Below the pieces are notes generated by a model. It saw only the letters and a program-made list of their open reading frames with translations. It had not been told where the DNA came from and ran no database searches. This document shows positions 55,161-64,000 of a stretch of DNA of 64,000 bases, piece by piece (positions within the stretch are counted from its first letter, which is position 1; the number at the start of each line of letters is the position of its first letter). Source of the stretch: Alphaproteobacteria bacterium (lineage in GTDB: Bacteria; Pseudomonadota; Alphaproteobacteria; Sphingomonadales; Sphingomonadaceae). The stretch covers positions 62,001-126,000 of the forward strand of contig JAGWWF010000008.1 in the NCBI GenBank assembly GCA_018970445.1. The letters are read 5' to 3'. A program made the translations under genes and the position numbers.

Positions 55161-56525
55161 TCAGGCCGGCGGCGGCAGCGGCTGCCGGCCCAGCAGCACG
55201 AAGCGGCCCCAGAGCAGCACGGCCGACAGCAGGCTGGCCGCGATGATCGCCCAGATCAGGCCATCCACCCCGCCGCCCGATTTCACCCCCAGCCACCAGG
55301 CCAGCGGCATCATCACCACCACATAGGAAAACACATGGGTGGCGGTGGGCACCACGATATCGGACCGGGCGCGCAGCGATTGCGAGGCCACCACCTGCAG
55401 GCCATCGGCCAGGAAGAACAGGCTGGACAGGATCATCGCGCTGGCAATGCCGGCCATCACGGCCGGATCGCGCGAATAGGCCGCAGCAATCACTGCGGGT
55501 TCCAGCCACACGCCCAGCGAGACCAGCAGCAGCGCCACGCTGGTCACGGCAAAGCCCCGCCCGGCCGCCCCCAGCATCGCTGGCCGATCGCGCGCGCCAT
55601 AGGCCCGGCCCACCAGCACCGAGGTGGCAACCGACAGGCCCAGCGGCACCATGAACACCAGCGCCGCCACGTTGATCACCACCGCCCAGATGGCAACCGC
55701 GGTGGCGCTGATCCAGCCGGCAAACACCGCCATCGCCGAAAACGACAGGGATTCGATGAAATAGCTGGCCGCCGCGCCATAGCCCACGGCCCGCATGGCC
55801 CGCGCCGCTGCCGGATCATCGGGGGCAGGCGCGAACACGCCATATTCGCGCGCCTTGTTCCAGCGGAGGATGATGATGGCCAGCGCCACCAGCAGGAAGG
55901 TGCGGCTGGCAAAGGTGGCCCAGGCGCTGGCCGCCGCGCCATCCACGCCCAGCAGATTTTCGCCGGGCACCAGCCACAGATTGACCGCCAGATTGACGAT
56001 GTTGGCCACCCACATGGCGATGGTGCCGGGCAGGGCGCGGCCATGGGCTTCCAGCCAGAACAGGCCGGCATCGGCAATGATGATCGGGATCAGCGACACC
56101 GCCTGCACCCGCAGCACCGGGGTTGCGCCTTCGGCCAGCCCCGGTGCCATGTGAAAGGCGGTCAGGATCGGGCCGCCGGCCAGCGCCAGGAAGGCGGCAA
56201 AGCCAAGCGCGATCCAGCCGGCATAGATCAGGCCGCGGCGCAGGATGGCACCGGTATCGGCGGCGCGGCCTTCGCCGATGGCCTGGCTGGTCATCACCTG
56301 CACGCCGCCCAGCAGGCCCAGCGCCGTGGTGAGCACCACGCCGGTGACCGCCCAGGCCAGCGCGTGATAGCCCAGTTCGGCCGTGCTGTGGCGGCCAACG
56401 ATGATGGTATCGACCAGCCCCATCGCCATGATGCCCAGCCGCGAGGCAACCACCGGCGCCGCCAGCCGGGCAAGCGCCTGCATGCCGGTATCGCCGGCTG
56501 TGGTCTGATCGGGGGCGGGCCCCAT
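55161..56525 (-). CDS. MATE-family efflux transporter
   Basis: A 454-residue, 12-segment multidrug/toxic compound exporter of the NorM/DinF class. ASRLGIMAMGLVDTIIVGRHS is the usual first helix region and AAASAWATFASR begins the second half. It would expel organic cations by sodium or proton exchange; the substrate is unknown. It sits alone, ending 10 nt from the operator-like site. Confidence 0.88.
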   Translation of the reverse strand: MGPAPDQTTAGDTGMQALARLAAPVVASRLGIMAMGLVDTIIVGRHSTAELGYHALAWAVTGVVLTTALGLLGGVQVMTSQAIGEGRAADTGAILRRGLIYAGWIALGFAAFLALAGGPILTAFHMAPGLAEGATPVLRVQAVSLIPIIIADAGLFWLEAHGRALPGTIAMWVANIVNLAVNLWLVPGENLLGVDGAAASAWATFASRTFLLVALAIIILRWNKAREYGVFAPAPDDPAAARAMRAVGYGAAASYFIESLSFSAMAVFAGWISATAVAIWAVVINVAALVFMVPLGLSVATSVLVGRAYGARDRPAMLGAAGRGFAVTSVALLLVSLGVWLEPAVIAAAYSRDPAVMAGIASAMILSSLFFLADGLQVVASQSLRARSDIVVPTATHVFSYVVVMMPLAWWLGVKSGGGVDGLIWAIIAASLLSAVLLWGRFVLLGRQPLPPPA

Positions 56526-56583
56526 GGCGTTGTTCTCGTTGTGGTTGCGGCGTTGATGGTGATGGGCCCCATACAGGCAGCAT

Positions 56584-56605
56584 CCCGGTGGCGCAAACCA
56601 CCGGG
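56584..56605 (-). terminator. Possible terminator hairpin after folE
   Basis: CCCGGTGG and CCACCGGG flank a 6-nt loop, 28 nt past the folE stop on the minus strand. There is no T-run, so function is uncertain. Confidence 0.4.
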
Positions 56606-56633
56606 CCGCCGGGCCTGTGCCGGGTGGGCGGGG

Positions 56634-57260
56634 TTACTTGCCCATCAGGCGCAGCACTTCGGACCGGCTGCTGGGTTCATCGCGGAACACGCCCATCATG
56701 CGGCTGGTGGTCATCACCACCCCCGGAGTCATCACGCCGCGCGCCGACATGCAGGCGTGGGTCGCCTCGATCACCACGGCCACGCCAACGGGATCGAGAT
56801 GCTGCTGGATGCAATCGGCCACTTCGGCGGTGAGGCGTTCCTGCACCTGCAGGCGGCGGGCATAGCCGTGCAGCACGCGCGCCAGCTTGGAAATGCCGAC
56901 AACGCGGGCGCGCGGCAGATAGGCGATATGGCCCTTGCCGATGATCGGGGCCATGTGATGTTCGCAGTGCGACTGGAAGGGGATGTCGCGCAGGATGACG
57001 ATCTCGTCATAGCCGCCGACTTCGGCAAAGGTGCGCGACAGATGCTGGCCGGGGTCCTCGGCATAGCCCTTGGTGTATTCGCGCCACGCCTTGGCGACAC
57101 GCTTGGGCGTGTCGAGCAGCCCTTCGCGGCCGGGATCATCGCCGGTCCAGCGGATCAATGTGCGGATGGCGTCCTCGGCCTCGGCCTGCGGGATGGTGAC
57201 GAAATCGGCCGGGGCCGGCGTGTCCATCGGGGCATCATCGTCATAGATGGCGGACGTCAT
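56634..57260 (-). CDS. folE: GTP cyclohydrolase I
   Basis: A 208-residue homodecameric enzyme making dihydroneopterin triphosphate from GTP, the first step of folate synthesis. The zinc-site residues are in SHCEHH and the cysteine of THACMSARG, and GISKLARVLHGYARRLQVQERLT is the conserved core. The ATG at 57260 is used; a GTG two codons upstream is possible. The ~200-nt stretch upstream, up to the typA end, holds no gene that I can see. Confidence 0.96.
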   Translation of the reverse strand: MTSAIYDDDAPMDTPAPADFVTIPQAEAEDAIRTLIRWTGDDPGREGLLDTPKRVAKAWREYTKGYAEDPGQHLSRTFAEVGGYDEIVILRDIPFQSHCEHHMAPIIGKGHIAYLPRARVVGISKLARVLHGYARRLQVQERLTAEVADCIQQHLDPVGVAVVIEATHACMSARGVMTPGVVMTTSRMMGVFRDEPSSRSEVLRLMGK

Positions 57261-57464
57261 TTTCACTCAACTCCAGCTTGAGGCGTCAGCCTGGCCCGCT
57301 GCGGCCCGGAGGCGACCGCCGGGCGGTCGGGGGAGTCGGCGGCCTAGGCGCTGGGGCGGTGCCGGGCAATCGGCCCTTTGTCGCAGCCGCGCCTGCACGC
57401 CGCAGCGGCCGCTGCCAAGTGAAGAAGCGGTCAGGGTGCAGCGGGCCGATGCGGCCGCGGCCCC

Positions 57465-59285
57465 TCAGCCGGCGGCGCGGGCGCGGCTGGCGCGCTTGCG
57501 CTCGTGCGGATCAAGGTGGATCTTGCGCAGGCGGATATGGTTGGGCGTCACCTCCACCAGCTCGTCCTCGTCGATATAGGCGATGGCCTGTTCCAGCGTC
57601 AGCTTCTTGGGCGGGGAGAGCACGATGGCATCATCCTTGCCGCTGGCGCGGAAGTTGGTGAGCTGCTTGGATTTCAGCGGGTTGACCTCCAGGTCTTCCT
57701 CGCGGGCGTTTTCACCGATGATCATGCCCTGATACACCGCCTCGCCCGGGCCGATCATCAGTATGCCGCGCGGCTGCAGATAGCCCAGGGCATAGGTGAC
57801 GGCCTCGCCGCTTTCGGTGGAGATCAGCACGCCGTTCAGCCGGCCGGTGATGGCGCCCTTGTAGGGGCCATATTTTTCGAACAGCCGGTTCATGATGCCG
57901 GTGCCGCGCGTATCGGACAGGAATTCGCCGTGATAGCCGATCAGGCCGCGCGACGGGGCGGAGAAGGTGAGCCGGGTCTTGCCGCCGCCGCTGGGCCGCA
58001 TGTCGGTCATCTCGGCCTTGCGCTGGGCCATTTTTTCAACAACCGTGCCGGAATAGGCCTCGTCCACATCGATCACGACGGTTTCATAGGGCTCGGTGCG
58101 CTTGCCCTCCTCATCGGTGGCAAAGATCACGCGCGGGCGGCTGATCGACAGTTCAAAGCCTTCGCGGCGCATGGTTTCGATCAGCACGCCCAATTGCAGT
58201 TCGCCGCGGCCGGCCACTTCGAACGCATCCTTTGACGGCAGTTCGGTGATGCGGATCGCCACATTGCCTTCGGCTTCACGCGCCAGCCGATCGGCGATCA
58301 TGCGGCTGGTGACCTTGCTGCCGTCCTTGCCGGCATAGGGGCTGTCGTTCACGCTGAACGTCATCGACAGGGTGGGCGGATCGATGGGTTGCGCGGCAAG
58401 CGCTTCCGTCACGCTCTGTTCGGCGATGGTGTCGGCCACGGTGGCCCTGGTCAGGCCGGCCAGGGCGATGATGTCGCCGGCCACGGCCTCTTCCACCGGG
58501 GTGCGTTCCAGGCCGCGGAAGGCGAAGATCTTGGAGGCGCGGCCGATTTCGGCCACCGTGCCATCGGGATTGAGCGCATGGATCGGGCTGTTGACCTTGA
58601 GCGTGCCCGACATGACGCGGCCGGTGAGGATGCGGCCCAGGAAATTGTCGCGATCGAGCAGCGAGACCAGCATGCGGAACGGCGCATCCGGATCGCCGCT
58701 GGGCGGCGGCACATGGCCGACGATCCGTTCGAACAGCGGGGTGAGATCGCCCGACCGCACATCATCGGTGGGGCCGGCATAGCCGCCGCGGCCAGAGGCA
58801 TAGAGCACCGGGAAATCCAGCTGTTCGTCGTTGGCATCGAGCGTGACGAACAGATCGAACACCTCGTCCAGCACTTCCGACGCGCGGGCATCGGGCCGGT
58901 CGATCTTGTTGACGACGACAATCGGCCGCAGGCCCAGCGCCAGCGCCTTGCCGCAGACGAACTTTGTCTGCGGCATCGGGCCTTCGGCGGCATCGACCAG
59001 CAGAATCACGCCATCGACCATCGACAGGATACGCTCCACCTCGCCGCCGAAATCGGCGTGGCCGGGGGTATCGACGATGTTGATGCGGGTGCCGTGCCAT
59101 TCGATGCTGGTGCACTTGGCCAGGATGGTGATGCCGCGTTCCTTTTCCAGATCGTTGGAATCCATCGCCCTTTCCGCCACACGCTGATTGTCGCGAAACG
59201 TGCCGGACTGGCGGAACAGCTGGTCGACCAGCGTGGTCTTGCCATGGTCGACGTGCGCGATGATCGCGATGTTGCGGGTGGTCAT
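57465..59285 (-). CDS. typA: Ribosome-associated GTPase TypA/BipA
   Basis: A 606-residue translational GTPase. P-loop AHVDHGKT (10-17), [16 protein letters not shown] and NKIDR are the G-motifs; EF-G-like domains III-V and the BipA-specific C-terminal domain ([25 protein letters not shown]) follow. It helps 50S assembly and stress/low-temperature growth. The true start is the ATG giving MTTRNIAII; the open frame upstream overlaps the RodZ-like gene's repeat on the other strand and is not coding. Confidence 0.97.
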   Translation of the reverse strand: MTTRNIAIIAHVDHGKTTLVDQLFRQSGTFRDNQRVAERAMDSNDLEKERGITILAKCTSIEWHGTRINIVDTPGHADFGGEVERILSMVDGVILLVDAAEGPMPQTKFVCGKALALGLRPIVVVNKIDRPDARASEVLDEVFDLFVTLDANDEQLDFPVLYASGRGGYAGPTDDVRSGDLTPLFERIVGHVPPPSGDPDAPFRMLVSLLDRDNFLGRILTGRVMSGTLKVNSPIHALNPDGTVAEIGRASKIFAFRGLERTPVEEAVAGDIIALAGLTRATVADTIAEQSVTEALAAQPIDPPTLSMTFSVNDSPYAGKDGSKVTSRMIADRLAREAEGNVAIRITELPSKDAFEVAGRGELQLGVLIETMRREGFELSISRPRVIFATDEEGKRTEPYETVVIDVDEAYSGTVVEKMAQRKAEMTDMRPSGGGKTRLTFSAPSRGLIGYHGEFLSDTRGTGIMNRLFEKYGPYKGAITGRLNGVLISTESGEAVTYALGYLQPRGILMIGPGEAVYQGMIIGENAREEDLEVNPLKSKQLTNFRASGKDDAIVLSPPKKLTLEQAIAYIDEDELVEVTPNHIRLRKIHLDPHERKRASRARAAG

Positions 59286-59489
59286 GGATGGGGTGTTCCG
59301 GATGGGCGGGATGGCGGGACGCCGGCGGACAACCGGCGCAATCGGCTGCGCCCATAGGCGAAGGCCGGGCTTTGGGCAAGATTCGTTGCTGCGTCGCAAA
59401 AACGGGTTGCCCGAATCGAGGCATTGGCCCGATTGACTGCGGCGCGAATCATGCCAGATCGTCAGCCCGGTTTGGGGAAGGGTCACCCA

Positions 59490-60518
59490 GTGGGACAGGA
59501 TGAACAAGAAGACGCGCCAGCGGCCCCGCCGCCTGATGCGCCGCCTGATGCGCCGCCTGATGCGCCGCCTGATGCGCCGCCTGATGCGCCGCCTGATGCG
59601 CCGCCGGCCGGGATCGTGCGCATGACGACCGGTGCCGTGCTGGCCGACGCGCGCACGGCCACCGGGCGCGAACTGGCCGATATCGCCCGCGAAACGCGGG
59701 TGCCGCTGCGCCATCTGATGGCGATCGAGGCCGATGATCACGCCGCCCTGCCGGCCCTGCCCTATGCGCTGGGCTTCGTGAAGAATTATGCCCGCAGCAT
59801 CGGCCTGAACCCGGATGCGGTGGCGGCGCAGTTTCGCGCCGAAACCAGCCTGACCCCGCATGTGCCCACCGCGCCGCCGGATGCGCCGGTGGATCAGGCC
59901 CGGCTGCCGTCACGCGGGCTGGCCTGGGGCAGCCTGGCGCTGCTGGCCGCCGTGATCGTGGGCCTGGGCCTGTATGGCGCCGGGGCCTTTGACCCAGCAC
60001 CACCGCCGCCGCCGGTTGTGGCGGCCAACCCCGATCCGGTGCCAGCCCCGGCCGCGCCGCCGCCACCGGTGGCCGCCGCCGCCCTTGATCCGGCCGCGGT
60101 GCCGGCCGCCGCCGCCACGGCACCGGCCATCCCCACCAGCGGGCCGGTGGTGCTGCTGGCGCGGGAGGATGTGTGGGTGAAGATCTATGACCGCAGCACC
60201 GGCCGCCGCGCCTTCATGGGCGTGCTGGCGGCCGGCGATCGCTATGAGGTGCCGGCCGGTTCGGCGCTGACGCTGCGCGCCGGCAAGGCCGGGATGATTG
60301 CGGTGAGCGTGGCCGGCGTGGCGCTGCCGCCGCTGGGCGGGCCCGTGGCCACCATCGACAATGTGCTGCTCACCGCGCCGGCGCTGGCCGCGCGTTTTGA
60401 TCCGGCCGCGCCGCCGCCGCCACCACCGGTGCGCCGTTTCCGCCGCCCGGCCGTTCAGGTGCCGGCAATGCCCGCCACGGCAGAACCACCGCCACAACCC
60501 GCCAATCCCGGAGCCTGA
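59490..60518 (+). CDS. RodZ-like HTH/DUF4115 membrane protein
   Basis: A 342-residue bitopic protein. The Cro/CI-type HTH (about 48-115) contains ELADIARETRVPLRHLMAIE and ALPYALGFVKNYARSIGL; a single transmembrane segment is at about 143-166; a Pro/Ala-rich linker and a C-terminal DUF4115 domain (about 218-305) are periplasmic. This is the layout of RodZ, which links MreB to the elongation machinery. The N-terminus before the HTH is unusual: six copies of Pro-Pro-Asp-Ala, encoded by a perfect 12-bp repeat. The start is a GTG with GGGGAAGGG 7 nt upstream; an ATG at 59451 is an alternative. Confidence 0.83.
   Translation: MGQDEQEDAPAAPPPDAPPDAPPDAPPDAPPDAPPDAPPAGIVRMTTGAVLADARTATGRELADIARETRVPLRHLMAIEADDHAALPALPYALGFVKNYARSIGLNPDAVAAQFRAETSLTPHVPTAPPDAPVDQARLPSRGLAWGSLALLAAVIVGLGLYGAGAFDPAPPPPPVVAANPDPVPAPAAPPPPVAAAALDPAAVPAAAATAPAIPTSGPVVLLAREDVWVKIYDRSTGRRAFMGVLAAGDRYEVPAGSALTLRAGKAGMIAVSVAGVALPPLGGPVATIDNVLLTAPALAARFDPAAPPPPPPVRRFRRPAVQVPAMPATAEPPPQPANPGA
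59531..59602 (+). repeat. Six perfect copies of a 12-bp repeat (GCCTGATGCGCC)
   Basis: Six identical head-to-tail 12-bp units, in frame in the 5' end of the RodZ-like gene, each coding for a Pro-Pro-Asp-Ala step. The unit is a multiple of three, so copy changes would keep the frame. Confidence 0.95.
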
Positions 60519-60524
60519 TCGCCC

Positions 60525-61430
60525 GTGCGTGCCCTGTTTGCCCCCCTGTTGCTGCTGATTGTCCTGCCTGCCCCGCTGGCGGCCCAGGCGGTGGATGTGG
60601 GCAAGCTGGACAAGCGGGTGGGCAAGCTGGAATCGGAAATGCGCGCCGTGCAGCGCAAGGTGTTCCCCGGCGGCGACACGCGGTTCTTCGCCCCCGAAAC
60701 CCCGGCCGAAGCGCCGCCGCCGGCCCCGGCCGCCGCTGCGGTGCCGGCCAGCAACCCGATCACCGATCTGACCGCGCGAGTGGAATCGCTGGAAGCCAGC
60801 CTGAAGGGGCTGACCGGCCAGATCGAGGCCGTGGAATACAAGCTGCGGGCGCTGGAGGATGCCCAGCGCCGCATGAAGGGCGATGTCGAATTCCGCCTGA
60901 CCGCGCTGGAAAAGCCGGCCGCCCCCGTCGCCGAGCCCGGTGATGCCGCCGCCCCGGCCCAGCCCGGCCTGGCCGCACCGCCGCCAGCCGCCAACCCGGC
61001 GGCGACGCCGCGCCCGGCAGCCGCCACCGCCCGGCCGGCCACCGCCGATGCGGCCTGGACGCTCGCCTATCCCAAAGTGACGGCGAGGGACTGGCCGGGG
61101 GTGGAAACCGCCATGACCCAGTTCATCGCCGATTGGCCCAAATCCACCCGCGTTCCGCAGGCGCGATACTGGCTGGGCCGCAGCCTGGCTGCCCGCAACC
61201 AGCCGGCCGCCGCCGCCAAGGCATTTCTGGAGCTGTATCAGACCGCGCCGCGCGCCGCCGCCGCGCCCGATGCACTGATCGGGCTGGCCAGCGCGTTGAA
61301 TGCCATGGCCAGGGCCAAGGATGCCTGCCAGGTGCTGGGCGAGTTGGATCAGGTCTATGGCGCGAAGCTGACCGACACGCAGAAGGCCGATGCCGGGCGC
61401 CAGCGCACAAGGGCAAAGTGCCCGGCCTGA
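60525..61430 (+). CDS. CpoB/YbgF-like periplasmic TPR protein
   Basis: A 301-residue exported protein: signal peptide (about 1-22), an N-terminal coiled coil (about 75-130), a Pro/Ala-rich linker, and a C-terminal TPR region (about 178-295; ARYWLGRSLAARNQPAAAAKAFLELY). This matches CpoB/YbgF, which in E. coli links the Tol system to peptidoglycan synthesis. tol genes are not adjacent here. The start is GTG, 6 nt after the RodZ-like stop, and the tilS start overlaps its 3' end. Confidence 0.85.
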   Translation: MRALFAPLLLLIVLPAPLAAQAVDVGKLDKRVGKLESEMRAVQRKVFPGGDTRFFAPETPAEAPPPAPAAAAVPASNPITDLTARVESLEASLKGLTGQIEAVEYKLRALEDAQRRMKGDVEFRLTALEKPAAPVAEPGDAAAPAQPGLAAPPPAANPAATPRPAAATARPATADAAWTLAYPKVTARDWPGVETAMTQFIADWPKSTRVPQARYWLGRSLAARNQPAAAAKAFLELYQTAPRAAAAPDALIGLASALNAMARAKDACQVLGELDQVYGAKLTDTQKADAGRQRTRAKCPA

Positions 61431-62383
61431 ACCGGCCCGATCTGCCGGCCCTGATCGCGGCGGCGCTGGGCCGGCCGCTGCCGGCCGCTGCCCACATCGC
61501 GGTGGCGGTATCGGGCGGGCCCGACAGCCTGGCGCTGCTGGGGCTGGCGGCCAGCGCCCTGCCCGGCCGCATCACCGCCATCACGGTTGATCACGCCCTG
61601 CGCGCCGGTTCCGCGGCCGAAGCTGCCGGGGTGGCGCAGCAGTGCGCGGCGCGCGGCATCCCCCATGCCATGCTGCGCCGCGACGGGCCGGTGCCGGCCG
61701 CCAATGTGCAGGCCGTGGCGCGCGCCGCCCGTTATGGCCTGATGGCCGATTGGTGCCGGACCAATGGGGCGGCCCTGCTGCTGACAGCGCATCACGCCGA
61801 TGATCAGGCCGAAACCCTGGTGATGCGCCTGAACCGCGCCAGCGGCAGCGCCGGGCTGGCCGGCATCCGCCGCTGCCGCGATCTGGGCGGCGTGATGCTG
61901 GTGCGGCCGCTGCTGGGCCTGCGCAAGGCCGCGCTGGCCGCCATCGCGGCGGCCGATGGCTGGCAGGCGGTGGACGATCCGGCCAACCATGATCCCCGCC
62001 ATGATCGCACGGGCGCGCGGGCGCTGCTGGCCGCCAATCCGGGGCTGGACGTGGCGGCGATTGCGGACGCGGCGGCGCATCTGGCCGATGAGGCCGCCGC
62101 GCTGGACTGGGCCGCCGATCTGGCCTGGCGCGGCCGGGTGCACACGGCCGGCGCCACGATCAGCATCGATGCCGGCGGGCTGCCGGCGGCGCTGGTGCAG
62201 CGGCTGCTGGCGCGCGCCATTGCCGGGCTGGGCGGCACCCCGCGCGGCGGCGCGGTGGCGCGGCTGGCGGCGCGACTCGCGGCCGGGCAGGCCGGCACGC
62301 TGGCCGGTGTGCAGGCCCGCCCCGGCACCGTGTGGCGGCTTTCGCCGGCCCCACCACGCCAGAGGCGCGAAAAAATGTCATGA
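61418..62383 (+). CDS. tilS: tRNA(Ile)-lysidine synthetase
   Basis: A 321-residue ATP-dependent enzyme that adds lysine to C34 of tRNA-Ile(CAU), allowing AUA decoding. The PP-loop SGGPDS (32-37) and TAHHADDQAETLVMRL are clear. The C-terminal domains of longer TilS proteins are mostly absent, as is common in alphaproteobacteria. The GTG start, preceded by AAGGG, overlaps the upstream gene by 13 nt. ftsH follows, as in many genomes. Confidence 0.94.
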   Translation: MPGLNRPDLPALIAAALGRPLPAAAHIAVAVSGGPDSLALLGLAASALPGRITAITVDHALRAGSAAEAAGVAQQCAARGIPHAMLRRDGPVPAANVQAVARAARYGLMADWCRTNGAALLLTAHHADDQAETLVMRLNRASGSAGLAGIRRCRDLGGVMLVRPLLGLRKAALAAIAAADGWQAVDDPANHDPRHDRTGARALLAANPGLDVAAIADAAAHLADEAAALDWAADLAWRGRVHTAGATISIDAGGLPAALVQRLLARAIAGLGGTPRGGAVARLAARLAAGQAGTLAGVQARPGTVWRLSPAPPRQRREKMS

Positions 62384-62521
62384 AGCGGCCGATAATCAGG
62401 GCAGAGGGCGGGGCAGAACAGCACAGGCCAATTGCAACCGCGCCATTCGGCCCTATTTTGGGCAGGTCGGGCTGGCAGACGCTTCATCTGTTGCCAGCGC
62501 CATGTGCAACGGGAATTTTCT

Positions 62522-64000
62522 ATGTCTGATGGCCCCAACAAGCGACAGCCCAACCCCTGGATGCGCAATCTTGGCCTGTGGCTGGTGATCCTGGTTGGTC
62601 TCGCGGTGGCGGTCAACGTGATGCAGGGTTCGGGCAGCAGCAGCAGCGCCGGCACGGTCGCCTATTCCGATTTCCTGGCCCGCGTGGATGATGGCGCGGT
62701 GAAATCGGTGGAGATCAAGGGCGACGAGATCATCGGCCGCACCAGCAGCGACGAGGAATTCCGCACCTTCAACCCCGGTGACAATGCGCTGATCGAACGG
62801 CTGCGCGCCAAGGGCGTGCGCTTTGATGCCAAGCCGGAGGAGAGCCGGTCGCTGCTGGCGCAATTGTTCTTCAACATGCTGCCGTTCATCCTGATGATCG
62901 GCATCTGGATCTTCGTGATGCGCCAGATGCAGAACGGCGCCGGGCGCGGCGCGATGGGCTTTGGCAAGAGCCGCGCGAAGTTGCTGGTGCAGAAGGAAGG
63001 CCGGGTGACGTTCGATGATGTCGCCGGCATCGACGAGGCGCGCGAGGAGCTGCAGGAAATCGTCGATTTCCTGAAGGACCCGTCGCGCTTCAGCCGGCTG
63101 GGCGGCAAGATCCCCAAGGGCGCGCTGCTGGTTGGCCCGCCCGGCACCGGCAAGACGCTGCTGGCCCGTGCCATCGCCGGCGAAGCCAATGTGCCGTTCT
63201 TTTCGATTTCCGGTTCGGATTTCGTCGAGATGTTCGTTGGCGTGGGTGCCAGCCGCGTGCGCGACATGTTCGAACAGGGCAAGAAGAGCGCGCCGTGCAT
63301 CATCTTCATCGATGAGATCGACGCCGTGGGCCGCAGCCGCGGTGCCGGCCTGGGCGGCGGCAATGATGAACGCGAGCAGACGTTGAACCAGCTGCTGGTG
63401 GAGATGGACGGTTTCGATGCCAATGAAGGCATCATCATCATCGCCGCCACCAACCGGCCCGATGTGCTGGATCCCGCCCTGTTGCGCCCCGGCCGCTTTG
63501 ACCGCCAGGTGGTGGTGGGCCGCCCCGATATCGACGGCCGCGAAAAGATCCTTTCGGTCCACATGAAGAAGGTGCCGCTGGCCCCCGATGTGATCGCCCG
63601 CACCATCGCGCGCGGCACGCCGGGCTTTGCCGGCGCCGATCTGGCCAATCTGGTCAACGAGGCGGCGCTGCTGGCCGCCCGCCGCGGCAAGCGGCTGGTG
63701 TCGATGCGCGAGTTCGAGGACGCCAAGGACAAGGTGCTGATGGGCACCGAACGCAAGACCATGGCGATGACCGAGGACGAGAAGAAGATGACCGCCTATC
63801 ACGAGGCCGGCCATGCGCTCGTCTCGCTGCACGAGCCGTCGTCCGATCCGATTCACAAGGCCACGATCATCCCGCGCGGCCGCGCGCTGGGCATGGTGAT
63901 GCGCCTGCCGGAGCGTGACCAGTACAGCTATCACCGCGACAAGATGTACGCCAATCTGGCCGTGGCCATGGGTGGCCGCGTGGCGGAGGAAGTGATCTTC
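62522..64000 (+). CDS. ftsH: ATP-dependent zinc metalloprotease FtsH, 3' end outside window
   Basis: The first 493 codons of the membrane-anchored AAA+ protease FtsH, which degrades misassembled membrane proteins and regulators. TM1 lies at about 16-35 and TM2 at about 114-134, with the periplasmic domain between. Walker A is GPPGTGKT (205-212), Walker B is [11 protein letters not shown], with the second region of homology in RPGRFDRQV. The zinc site is H427-E428-A-G-H431. The frame stays open to the right edge. The 138-nt region upstream should hold a promoter, but I could not assign one. Confidence 0.97.
   Translation, partial: MSDGPNKRQPNPWMRNLGLWLVILVGLAVAVNVMQGSGSSSSAGTVAYSDFLARVDDGAVKSVEIKGDEIIGRTSSDEEFRTFNPGDNALIERLRAKGVRFDAKPEESRSLLAQLFFNMLPFILMIGIWIFVMRQMQNGAGRGAMGFGKSRAKLLVQKEGRVTFDDVAGIDEAREELQEIVDFLKDPSRFSRLGGKIPKGALLVGPPGTGKTLLARAIAGEANVPFFSISGSDFVEMFVGVGASRVRDMFEQGKKSAPCIIFIDEIDAVGRSRGAGLGGGNDEREQTLNQLLVEMDGFDANEGIIIIAATNRPDVLDPALLRPGRFDRQVVVGRPDIDGREKILSVHMKKVPLAPDVIARTIARGTPGFAGADLANLVNEAALLAARRGKRLVSMREFEDAKDKVLMGTERKTMAMTEDEKKMTAYHEAGHALVSLHEPSSDPIHKATIIPRGRALGMVMRLPERDQYSYHRDKMYANLAVAMGGRVAEEVIF

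Noticed and set aside
59531-59602. Short tandem repeat considered as a CRISPR array
   Set aside because: Units are 12 bp, directly adjacent with no spacers, and in frame within a protein.
57465-59861. N-terminal extension of TypA to 798 residues
   Set aside because: The extension is the antisense of the RodZ-like 12-bp repeat (Arg-Ile-Arg-Arg array) and lacks a start signal; family members start at MTTRNIAII.

Overview
The window is a dense, GC-rich bacterial chromosome segment with about 50 protein-coding genes, very short gaps and many 4-nt stop/start overlaps. A ChvI/ChvG two-component system beside pckA and truncated-HprK/RapZ/EIIA/HPr genes, two large TonB-dependent receptors, flavin-dependent halogenases and an Entner-Doudoroff set all point to an alphaproteobacterium, most likely Sphingomonadales. 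The genus is not determinable from this window. No rRNA, tRNA, CRISPR array, insertion sequence or prophage was seen.

Layout. 1-3.3 kb: partial alpha/beta hydrolase, Sir2 deacylase, and a translationally coupled pair of a tandem cyclic-nucleotide-binding protein and a class II glutamine amidotransferase. 3.3-5.3 kb: a solitary nuclease-helicase (SLFN-group-3/DUF2075 type), a possible defence gene. 5.4-8.7 kb: TonB receptor 1. 8.9-15 kb: pckA, divergent from chvI-chvG-hprK/rapZ-EIIA-HPr. In this last block HprK and RapZ form a single open reading frame. 15-22.6 kb: exported M28 peptidase, VOC protein, rpmI-rplT-pheS-pheT, CNNM/CorC-type membrane protein. 22.6-30 kb (minus strand): serine hydrolase, purH, heparinase-like protein, rpe, exported thioredoxin-fold protein, J-domain protein. 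30-35.7 kb: LplT-like transporter, a diheme cytochrome/beta-helix pair of unknown role, and an ABC exporter.

35.6-55.1 kb is a carbohydrate region. On the minus strand, a TonB receptor is followed by a halogenase-like enzyme, a GH13 amylase, a GH13 glucosidase, a GH97 glucosidase, an exported esterase, zwf, glk and eda, in nearly continuous overlap. This order runs from outer-membrane uptake of alpha-glucans through hydrolysis to glucose phosphorylation and the Entner-Doudoroff pathway; pgl and edd are absent. A LacI-type regulator is divergent from the receptor. It is followed by a second minus-strand operon of SSS symporter, CPA2 antiporter and a second halogenase. Palindromes built on ATACGTAT lie in the receptor/regulator intergenic region and upstream of pckA, with a related site upstream of the symporter. 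I infer a single sugar-responsive regulon that also controls gluconeogenesis.

55.1-64 kb: MATE exporter, folE, typA, a RodZ-like protein with a perfect 12-bp repeat, a CpoB/YbgF-like protein, tilS and the 5' part of ftsH, which runs off the window.
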